From assembly GCA_013368375.1 (NCBI GenBank), contig JAACJP010000012.1, positions 124,001-188,000 of the forward strand: DNA of 64,000 nucleotides. The letters are read 5' to 3'. Of this stretch, positions 55,208 to 64,000 are shown piece after piece. Source of the stretch: Tricholomella constricta. Lineage: Eukaryota > Basidiomycota > Agaricomycetes > Agaricales > Lyophyllaceae. Position numbers and translations under genes: made by a program. The notes below the pieces were generated by a model, which saw nothing but the letters and a program-made list of their open reading frames with translations, did no database searches and had not been told where the DNA came from. Position 1 is the stretch's first letter, and each line of letters opens with the position of its first letter.

Positions 55208-57519
55208 CTACAGTGAGTCCCACATCCTCTTGAGTGTGCTCCGTGGCCCAAGGGCTGCCTGGTCCTCCAGGTATTTGTTTTCTTCTTCGTTAATCTCGCG
55301 CAGACCTGTGACAAGGTCAACTTCCTTGGACGGAATGAGCTTCGACTTATACAGGATTCGGTAACCCATCCACAGCACAAAGAAAACAGGAATCCCAATG
55401 TAGCTCCTGGCAACGTTGCAGCGTGTGAGAGATACGACTGTGCAGGGGCAAATCTTACTCACGTTATGAACGTGTCAACTTTGAACGGAATAAAGGTATC
55501 GAAGCCTTTGAACAAGGTAATGATGGTTGTCGCGACGAGCGCAAACCAACTTCCCCATGGCTGGAAGGGCGCTTTGTAGGGTAGATCGTTACGACTCATT
55601 CCCTGGGCTTCGAGAGCTTTCATAAACCGACTAATTTGGGCGTCATTAGCGTCAAGCCAAGTTCTCTGGAGCCGACGCAAGGGCGGCACGCACATATGGC
55701 AGTATGCGATACACATCCATGTAAGGGCACCAGCAGTGGATACCAAATTCACGAACCACGTGAAAACTGGCAAATGTCAGCGGACGACGCACATGCATGG
55801 GGTGGCGCGTTACCTTTGGCACCCGACGACCGCACATTAAGGAACACAAGGGCACAGAATGCCGTGCAAAGGAACAACGATGTGTATGGTACACCCATGC
55901 GGTTGACCCGCGTGAAGATTTTAGGGGCTTTTCCTTCGACGGCCAGACCATATAGCGTACGAGAACCGATATAGAGATCGGAATTGGCAGCACTCATGAC
56001 AAAGATGAGAATGGCGCCGTTAATGACGTGATTAAGGACTTTGATGCCAACCTGGAGGATAGTTGATCGCGTGAACCAGGACAATCATACAAGTGACTTC
56101 ATACCAAGGTTGTAGCGACAACGAAGGGGCTGGCAGCCGCTCCGGTCTTTGATTTAGTGGCGACGAACAAAGAGTCATTTGTGCTGGGTACGGTGAGGCC
56201 AATCACGAACACGCCGCCAACATAGAAGACCAATATACGGAAGAATGTTCTCCTAATCGCAATGGGAATATTCCTGCGCGGGTTTTCAGCCTAAAAAAAA
56301 AATCAGAAAAGTGGCTTGTGGAAGGACAATACAGGTCGTTACCTCTCCAACGGTTACACCGATTAGTTCGGTTCCTATGTATGCAAACAGGGCATTTGTC
56401 AAAGTGGCCCAGAATCCAAGGAAGATGGCTACGGGTCCATCGCGGACTTGCTCCAGAAGGTATGATCCCATGGGACCATTTGGGGCTTTCCAGTACCGGA
56501 AACCAATGCGATCGTGCTTTGGATTTCCACCTTGGAGACGCGCCAAACAAGTCAGCATCTCGGCCAATAGGATCCAACACGTTTCACGAACCGAGATCAA
56601 TAATTACACCCATGAGAAGAAGTCCAATAAGAGCAATGACTGCGGAGATGTGAGTTTAGTGGAGCATGTACTGAGATGAAATCCCACCTTTGATACTTGA
56701 AAACCAAAATTCCAACTCGCCGAAAACGCGCACACCCAAAAGGTTAACAATAAAGACTAGTATTTTGTCAATACATTTCCAAACAGTGAAGAATAGAAGA
56801 TCCGAACGTACTGAACGCAATGAAGACCACTGAATGGAAAGATGGTCAACTTCCGAAATCTGCGAGATTGATAGTGACATACCCATCCATATTGCGACGT
56901 GGACCTTTTGCGTCCAGTATTGTACAACAACACCTGCAGCGTTGATGTTGTTTGGTGTCACGATCAGCTACCAAAATCCGATGTTTGAATTTCTAAAAAG
57001 CTTTCACGACATCATAAACTCCGCTCACATATTTCATAAGGTAATTCCATCCAAGCGCAAATCCAAGGGCTGGATCAACAAATCGAGTGGCGTAACCCGC
57101 AAAACCTTTCTTATGTGGCAAGAACGACGCCATTTCTCCCAAAGCCACCATCACGAGGTAACATATAAATCCTACAAAGGAGTAACCGAGAAGCAGGCCT
57201 ATCGGGTGCAGGTAAGTGATCGGATAAGATGGTTTATACGGAATGAAAACGCACCAAGAGGTCCTCCTCGCCTGAGCGCTGTTCCAGAACCAATGATAAG
57301 GCCAGTGCCCACAGCCCCACCAAGCTAAATAGGTGAGCCTTGTAATGTTTCAACTGTACGCAAAGCACATACTGCTATCATGGAAATCTGTCGGGCCTTG
57401 AGCCCCCGATGAAGCGTTTTTTCGATCGGAGGCTCATGAAGAGTTTCGTCGTGGTAGGCATTGGAGATGGAGCTATCCGACCTCTCGTGCCCAATCTTTT
57501 TTTCATCCGAGTATTCCAT
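55208..57519 (-). CDS. Amino-acid permease (APC superfamily, YAT type)
   Basis: Plasma-membrane proton-coupled amino-acid importer with about 12 membrane spans. The N-terminal cytosolic tail is MEYSDEKKIGHERSDSSISN and carries several Lys residues near the end, typical for ubiquitin-dependent turnover. Conserved blocks: GGAVGTGLIIGSGTALRRGG (first span), GEMASFLPHKKGFAGYATRF, FVDPALGFALGWNYL, LFAYIGTELIGVTVGEAENP, SAANSDLYIGSRTLYGLA and GSWFALVATTIITLFKGFD. The end KRMWDSL follows a Glu-rich tail. About twelve introns are spread along the gene. Substrate range cannot be told from sequence. In yeast such permeases need Shr3, which is encoded at 41 kb here. Confidence 0.93.
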
Positions 57520-58087
57520 GAAGGGCCTTTGGGGAAGGAATGATCAAGGCGTAAAGTTCCATCGCCCGGTGCTCCTTAAGGTCACTTTGCATTTGCTCAG
57601 ATAGCCTGATCGGTTGTGAAGCGGATCTTAACTTCCTGGGGCGAAGTAAGTGGGGTAAGTGTGGCTCTTCGCTAGATCTGCAGAGGCCACAGCACGCCAA
57701 GGTCATGTCGTGGTCATATCACACATACATTCACCGCATGGCATGTCCGGGGTTCCAAGTCATAGTTTGATCCTGGTGATGCCCATCTTTAATCGAAGCA
57801 CCTTGTTGATCGGGAGTCGCCATTCGGGACCTCCATTCAACTCAATTTTTCAACTCAAAGGCACCGAAGCTTGGACTAGGATACAGCGCAAGACCCGCTC
57901 GCAAATTTCACTGCTCAAACGCCAAGATCTGTCTATTTTCTTCTTCGTTTATGAAAAGATTATCTGCTTGTCAGCGGCTGTCGTCCGTCGGACTTGCACT
58001 GGCCGTACTCTCGCGCAATCTCATCATATCCTTGGAGCTATGAATTCAAATCCTGGCACCCGCATCAGCCTGCGTCTACCCAAGTAT
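57520..58087. promoter_or_regulatory. Gap upstream of the amino-acid permease
   Basis: This 568 bp separates the permease start from the stop of the enoyl-CoA isomerase gene, both on the minus strand. It should hold the permease promoter and the isomerase 3' end. A 173-codon plus-strand frame (57659-58180) opens with GTG, is antisense to the isomerase last exon and is not supported as a gene. No RNA gene seen. Confidence 0.45.
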
Positions 58088-59472
58088 TTACAGCTTGTGC
58101 TTTATCTCCTTCCTAGCTATCTTGGCGAATTGCTCCATAGGAACCCCACTAGCAAACCTCGCTGCCTGGGCTGTTTATAATTACATCAAGGGGACTCTGC
58201 GTGCTGAAAAAATGATGGACGCACCGTAACTCTCCCTCAAGTTCACGGCATCAGGGTCGTTCTTGTCTTTCAGGGCAGCTCGGATGAGTCTCTTTACCTC
58301 CAGCAGGGCAGTCGGGTCTAAGCCGTGAAGTTCCTCCAGCAGTTGTTTTCGAACCGCGAGATGGAAGGATTCCGCAGATTGGGCTGGGAATATTTGGCTG
58401 CAAATTACGATGAGGTCTCCGAAAACGATATTCGTTGCGTTCTGGGCGCTTACTTAACAAATCCGCAATTCAAAAGCTCTTGAGCGCTCTTCTTTTTTCC
58501 CCACAACAATACCTCATTTGCCTTTGCGAGCCCCACTGGTTACATTATCAGATCAGTCTCGTCATCGATCAGGTACACGAGACTTACTTCTGTTTACGAA
58601 ACTGGCACTGGAGCCGCCCTCCGCGACGATACCTATATCAATTGATTGTAAATTTTTTATCCTCAGGCTGTTCTTGTTGGGGGGGAAACTCTCACCAAGG
58701 AACGTGAATGGTAACGAAAGCCATGCATTGGACATGCAATAGATGAAGTCAAAATGACCAAGGAAGGCTGATCGTGGACATATGTCATTAGCCTGCTTCA
58801 AGGTCGCGGTTAAGATTAAGCACCTGCCGCGATACCTGGGTTCGCTTGTCCGTCAGATGGATCTCATCGTGATAAAAGTGCGTGTACCCATGACTGGTCC
58901 GTTAAGGGCGGCAACAAGTATCTTCGAGTGGGAAGACAGCTACAGCCATGAATTAGGTTTTATATATGGATTTCCTGTATAGTTAAAGATATCATTATCA
59001 TCTTATCATGTACTGACCGCATGCCCGCAATCGGTGGTCGAGTGCGCCACGTTTGACAGGAACGCTCGGCGAATGTTTGGTGTGATATATTCTGTTGGTC
59101 TGCTTTTCACGTCGGTACCACTAAATTTCGAGGATATCAAACCGTGATGCTTTTATGGTGATCATTTTACTTACGCGCAAAACCATTTCCCGTGAGCTGT
59201 CTCGTTTTGATTCGGCAAAGTAAGTTTAAGCGAGCAAGGTGACACACACACCCTGCCAGACGGTCACAAGGACATCATCCCTGTCGTCGATCTCCCTCAA
59301 TGCGGTTGCCAGCATTTCATAATCTGTGGTGATATATTCTCAATGACCACGCCATTGTGAATATACTGAAATATTGATGCTAACCTTCTGAAGTCAGAGC
59401 ATTGAGTGTTCTGGGACGATTTAAGGTGATGGTCGCGATTCCTTCAGAGATGTTGACTGTTAGCGTGCTCAT
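58088..59472 (-). CDS. Enoyl-CoA hydratase/isomerase family protein, probably peroxisomal
   Basis: Acts on 2- or 3-enoyl-CoA in fatty-acid beta-oxidation. It was assembled by eye from at least seven exons. Start: MSTLTVNISEGIATITLNRP, RTLNALTSEDYEMLATAL. The oxyanion-hole block is WQAHGKWFCAGTDV and the second one is ILVAALNGPVMG. Later blocks: FDFIYCMSNAWLSLPFTFLG, IVAEGGSSASFVNR, AVRKQLLEELHGLDPTALLE and KRLIRAALKDKNDPDAVNL. The last exon is out of frame with the previous one until an intron is removed (donor near 58228); it reads RFASGVPMEQFAKIARKEI and ends KHKL. The final HKL resembles a variant peroxisomal PTS1 (yeast Eci1 ends HRL). Isomerase is preferred over hydratase from the C-terminal half, but this is moderate. 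Confidence 0.85.
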
Positions 59473-59817
59473 GATTCTGAATTCGAAGTGGATGGCGTCA
59501 GTTGTACAATGGGGTATATGGGGACTCCCTGTGGATTTACAGATTTCTTTATGCCATTTTGTACTAACGTGCGATCCCTGATGCTGTACGGCTTCGGGGA
59601 CTGGCTTGCCCGGAAAACGATCTTGTGATCCCATCATACTATGGGTAATTCGATATACAGGAGTACTTACTTGAAAACACACTTACATAAGTAACGTACG
59701 GGGAAACAGCTTGCAATTCGGTGTAGCATCTCCAGTTAATGTGACACATGGCATTTGACAGCTGACGAGAATTCGAAGTGACAAGATGACACCGAAATGT
59801 TGTTATTTAAACGCCAT
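59473..59817. other. Tandem intergenic gap
   Basis: This 345 bp between the isomerase start and the stop of the armadillo gene (both minus strand) should hold the isomerase promoter. I see no gene, repeat or RNA here. Confidence 0.5.
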
Positions 59818-62594
59818 TCATGACCATGCATCTAACACCCGTTGCACGGCCTTTGCCAACATCTCTTCCTTGTCTGGAACCAAGAGAAGGCTTTCCAGAA
59901 CTGGTCGCACGGTCGCCTTCACCCTATCGAGCTCCTCTCCAGACGCATGCCTGGCTAACTGTATGAAGAACGAGCATACGTTTACGCGCACTTCCACAGG
60001 AAAGTTGACAGGGTTGTCGACATTCTTTAACGTAAAGATGAGCATGTCTAGAGGATGGCGTGGCGTATTAAGGCGTGTATTCCCAGACGTTGTGGTGGAG
60101 GTTGGAGAGCCGACATCATTGGTGGCTGTTGTAAGTGGTGATGTAGAGTCAGCTGGAGAAGCCGGCATATCCAAACCCAGGGGAACCGTAAGGGAATCCA
60201 GAACAAGTGGTCCTGATCAAAACTTAAGTGTACGCATATAGATCCAATGTAGAAAAGGTCATACCGCCCTCTTTGTGAGTGCTCAGCAGGCTTAGCGCAA
60301 CAACCCCCTCATTTACCAAGAGAGGATACTTTGCACTGCGTCCAACGAGACTCGCGAGTATTGAAGTAGATTCAGGCGTAAGGACCGTGCGGATGGCAGC
60401 ATTTCTCTTTCGTTGCTTATCCAAAAGATCTTCCTTGTCTACAGTTCCAGTTGCGATCGGAGATGGCTGTGAATCGGCAGTTGTGCTGGCAGGGATGTTA
60501 TTTGACCAGAGCGATTTCACGACGTTGACCAAGACACGACTTCCTTCGCTTTGAATCGGAACCGAATCAGAACGCTTGACGAGGGCCAGCACTTGTGCAA
60601 GGCCAGTTGGAGAAGTAGGAGACCGACTTGAGGGAAGTACCAGTGCATATGTATGTTCGACTGGTTTGAGGGCTTCAGTTATGCATGACTGAGATGGATA
60701 AGAATAAAAGATAATACCATTTGCGCTGCACATGTGTTTCACCACTCCGATAGCGCTCAATTGAACGACATCGGCCATAGCATCCGCCTTCTCGTCCCAT
60801 ACGCCGCTTTCAGAAATACAGCGGATCACGCGAGCTTTACCCAGTGCACTTTGTATAACATGCGAATGAGCCTGAGCAAGGTGCTTGAGGAGCCCGATTA
60901 CGCCATGCTTGACTTTCACGTCTGTAGATAGAGACAAAAGATGTGTCGAAGTAAGGACTGGAGCTAAAGAATAAGGTGGCGAAACGAGCGCCGCGGAATT
61001 TTTTTCTACGTGTCGATTGATGAGAGCCGCAGACTTGTACTTCTTTGAAAATGGAATGCGTACCTCGTCTGGCAAGGTTCCCAAGTGCAAGAGACGCGCA
61101 AATTACCATGTCTTCTCTGTCGAAGGTGGATTGGGCGTCTGGAGCACGTTCGGCGGTTGTGGCGTCCATGTCTTGGACATATCGCTTGAGCCAGGCCACC
61201 ATTCTATAGACGAAAAGGCCTCCCGGCTTCTCTGGTGCTGAGTCGTCCCAAAGGACGTCCTCGTTCCTCTCTTCACCAGCGACTTCGACTACACACTTTA
61301 TCAGCGCAGCTTTGCAGATATTGAAGGCTTTTTCTTTGCGTTTCCTTTCCGCGTCATCGAGAACGGGGGAGTTCCACAACGATGGATAGGAACCGTGCTC
61401 TACGAAGTCAAGGATAATTGAAAGACAGCGTACGCCGCTGTGCTCAGCCGGGAAGTCCAACCCGCGGGCGAGAGCAAGCCGAATGTCTTCGACATCGAGG
61501 GAAAGTGATTCAAGTAACATGCATGACTCTTCGAGGTTTTCGAAGTCGGCATCGATTAGACTGCTCGCGAATGCTGATTCTGGCTCGAACAACGCCCGTG
61601 ATTCCTGAGGAGGTTTGGGAAGAAAAGCAAGGAGGGGGGAGACAAGTAAAGGTAGAAAATCGGGGGTAAAGATCGGGAGAGCTATCGCAAGTCAGCATTT
61701 GCTTGTACCTGTGTACGGATGTGAACTCACTCTCGTCCTTGACGTCTTTAAGCTCCGAAATGGCTCTCCATGACCAGTTTGACAGGCCGCAGCGTATCGC
61801 CCAAGCATTCTCAGAGGCCACGTCTAAATCACTAATGTCAGTCGAGACATTGGACCAAAATCCAGTTGGGTATATTGCCATCGACAGCTTCAGTATCGTG
61901 ATAGGAGCTTCAAGGGAAATAAGTCGGATTTTCACAGGTTCTGGAGGAGAAAAGCTTCTAACGGCAGCAAGGAGGAGAGTAACATGATCTCGCACCATAT
62001 CCAATGCTCGCATTCAAGAGCGCACCAATAGATGTCCTGATGATTCTCAGATGTGCCTCAGTGAGATCAAGAGGTTTGGTGTGCGGCGGTGACGGAATGG
62101 ACTCTGTGTAGCCTTCTAGAAGAGACGTAATAGCTTGTGGAAGCCCTGCCTCTAGTAAACGGCCACGATTTTCGTCTAGACATGGCATCAGACCGTATCT
62201 GTTTTGAATTACTGAGGAGTCGATCTACCATGATCCATGCATATATTGGCGGCTACCCGCAGCAGTTCAAAGACCACCGACGTATACTTGTCATCCGGAA
62301 CTCCTGACCCGTGCAAAGAGAGGGTGAAAAGAGATGTCAGAGTTATCGGAAGTGCCGTTCTCCCGAGGATAGAGTGATTATCGTCTGCATTCCGGGTCTC
62401 AGGCGGGTATACACTGCGCTAAAAAGAGACGACTGCTCACCTGGGCCGTCCCGGGAGCGAAGTGCATTTGCCAATGTCTGTGAGACTGTCTCTACTTCGT
62501 TCCAAGATTCATCTGAATCGGAGGTGTGGATTTCTTCCAGGAGTGCAGACAAGCGCTGTGCCAGGGCTGCGAGGTCTGTAGATGGGTCGCCCAT
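59818..62594 (-). CDS. Armadillo-repeat protein resembling SmgGDS (RAP1GDS1)
   Basis: SmgGDS binds and chaperones small GTPases with a basic tail. It begins MGDPSTDLAALAQRLSALLE, then an acidic helix (IHTSDSDESWNEVETVSQ). Repeated helical units follow: VFELLRVAANICMDHDENRG, LLEAGLPQAITSLLEGYTE, LRIIRTSIGALLNASIGYD, ALARGLDFPAEHSGVRCLS, MVICASLALGNLARR, KVKHGVIGLLKHLAQAHSHV and EGSRVLVNVVKSLWSN. The unit NASIGYD and the NICMDHDENR block are typical of this subgroup of armadillo proteins. The C-terminus is a helix ending KAVQRVLDAWS. About eight introns, about 800 residues. Armadillo fold is secure; identity as the GDS is inferred from repeat pattern and length. Confidence 0.75.
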
Positions 62595-62830
62595 CTTCGT
62601 GCAGCGGATGAGAAAGTTAGATGGAAGGGTACTTGAGAGCAGAATTTGTATTTCTGTGTAGATCAGTGGTATACTGTGGAAACGAAGACGTGAGTTGTGG
62701 TGCTGAGCCAAGTGTTTATCGAATTGTTATTTATCATCTCCGATATTGAATCGGATGATCGCGTGGCTGTGCAGCGTTCAACGGAGCTGCGGCCTGCGGA
62801 GCTTGCTCCGTCTCTCCTCTCCGCTCCACC

Positions 62831-63849
62831 ATGGCTGCAGGTTCAAAGAAATTTAAGCAAAAGAAAGTCCACTCCCCGCCACAAGATCTACCCCCTCCTC
62901 CCGTAGACGATGAGCTCATGGACGATCTCTTCGCACAGCTCGATTCTCGAGATCAGACTGTGCAAGCTGCGTCTGCCGTTGTGATCAACGAGGTTCAAAA
63001 TCGCCAGGCCGAACAGATAACGTCGCGCTCCAAGCAGGACGCAAAGAGTCGCTTTAAAGCACGGCAGGTGTGTGGTGAGCTGAACGTCTCGTTATCGGTG
63101 CCTTTCTGACACGACAATTGAACATACAGGCTCGAAAGGCTGCCGCACTCGAGCAGACGTTTTCTGCAGCTGATCCTGAAGCAGAAGCCAGGCTAAAGAA
63201 AGAAGCAGAGAACGAAGAGAGGGACATTGAAAAAGTGTGCCAGGAACAGATGCTACAAATTCAAGAAGTACGTTCTTCATTGTCCGCACGCTGATTCGAT
63301 AGTGATGTACCCCAGGTCAATCCCGATGGCCATTGCCTTTACTCCGCAGTCGCTGACCAGCTTGCACTTCTTGGTATTCTTCCCAGTCCCCAAGCAAACT
63401 ATGCGACTGTCCGCCAAGCTGCCTCACAGTATATGTTCACTCACCCAGATGACTTTGTACCGTTTCTCGCGCCTTCCCATGATACTGGGATCATGACGCC
63501 GGAAGGGTTTAGAGTCTATTGTGCAAACATACGCGACACAGCGGAATGGGGTGGCGAACCTGAAATCCAAGCCCTGAGCCGGACATACAATGTGCCTATT
63601 CATGTCGTTCAAGGGGGCCGCCCCTCCGTTGTTGTTCACAATCCTGCAGGCTCACATGTCGCGAGCGATGACAAAAGAGTTGTACGCATTAGCTATCATC
63701 GAAGAATGTATGGTCTTGGCGAGGTCAGTGCCTTGCATTTGTTTTCGATATCGATGGTGACGGCTTCGATTCAGCACTACAACTCTTTACGACCAAAGAG
63801 TACATTATCCCAGATATCCCAAAAGATGCATACCATGCTTTCTTCTTGA
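62831..63849 (+). CDS. OTU-domain deubiquitinase (OTUD6/Otu2 type)
   Basis: Cysteine protease that cleaves ubiquitin chains; OTUD6/Otu2 acts on ribosome-associated ubiquitin. It starts MAAGSKKFKQKKVHSPPQDL. A long coiled coil follows (ARLKKEAENEERDIEKV). The OTU core begins QEVNPDGHCLYSAVADQL, which contains the catalytic Asp and Cys (DGHC). Middle blocks are MTPEGFRVYCANIRDTAEWG and GEPEIQALSRTYNVPIHV. The catalytic His lies in GEHYNSLRP, formed by joining across the intron at about 63724-63774. Four introns, about 285 residues, similar to OTUD6B. The catalytic triad appears complete. It is divergent from the armadillo gene with 236 bp between start codons. Confidence 0.93.
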
Positions 63850-64000
63850 TAACATACGCCATGTATTCCCCAACGGAGATCGATTGAAAGTGGAAAGCTA
63901 GAACAACAAGTCATCGAGATCTCCATGTCTATTAGCTTGTTGGTTTCCGGCTGCCATGGGACGTGGCTCGTCCTGTAAGTAGTTACCAAATGCGCCATCC

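Noticed and set aside
57659..58180. 173-codon plus-strand frame
   Set aside because: Opens with GTG, antisense to the last exon of the enoyl-CoA isomerase gene, and composition looks random.
58150..58230. Apparent truncated C-terminus of the enoyl-CoA isomerase gene
   Set aside because: An intron with acceptor near 58158 joins a last exon that restores the full family C-terminus.

Overview
The window is nuclear DNA of a filamentous basidiomycete, most likely a mushroom-forming Agaricomycete. The genes are dense and mostly housekeeping. Nearly all are cut by many short (about 45-65 nt) GT-AG introns with CTAAC/CTGAC-like branch sites. The protein set is typical of that group: a Zn2Cys6 regulator, an Sfi1-type protein, an Shr3 chaperone and many proline/glutamine-rich tails. 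I see no transposon, rRNA, tRNA, CRISPR or prophage.

Left third (1-20.9 kb): a very large disordered Arg/Asp/Glu-rich protein on the minus strand runs off the left edge and starts at 4816. A USP7-type deubiquitinase follows, then the ER translocon subunit Sec66, mitochondrial citrate synthase, a Pro/Gln-rich protein with a folded N-terminal part, the PP2A B56 regulatory subunit, and a cytosolic Hsp70 with a clear heat-shock element.

Middle (20.9-44.8 kb): a 1.27 kb gene-poor gap, a Zn2Cys6 transcription factor, an Sfi1-like centrosomal repeat protein, a small PIG-Y-like membrane protein head-to-head with a small coiled-coil protein, a Gfo/Idh/MocA oxidoreductase, aprataxin (Hnt3), a Gyp7-type Rab-GAP, ribosomal protein eS21, ALKBH1, LETM1, Shr3, a RsfS/MALSU1-type mitoribosome factor and the splicing factor SPF45.

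Right third (44.8-64 kb): succinate dehydrogenase flavoprotein, a TBC1D5-type Rab-GAP, the GID-complex E3 Rmd5, Nsa1/WDR74, pirin, an amino-acid permease, a peroxisomal-type enoyl-CoA isomerase, an armadillo protein resembling SmgGDS, and an OTU deubiquitinase.

The genes alternate between head-to-head and tail-to-tail pairs, with eight divergent pairs and some start codons only about 30-90 bp apart. Mitochondrial proteins recur (citrate synthase, LETM1, the RsfS-like protein, SDH flavoprotein, possibly ALKBH1), as do ubiquitin-system proteins (USP7, Rmd5, OTU) and Rab-GAPs, but there is no operon-like or biosynthetic cluster. The less ordinary items are the giant low-complexity protein at the left edge, the gene starts packed very closely together, a probable GC-AG intron and several genes visible only after splicing by eye. 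Exon joins were inferred by reading, so coordinates are first start codon to stop codon and include introns.
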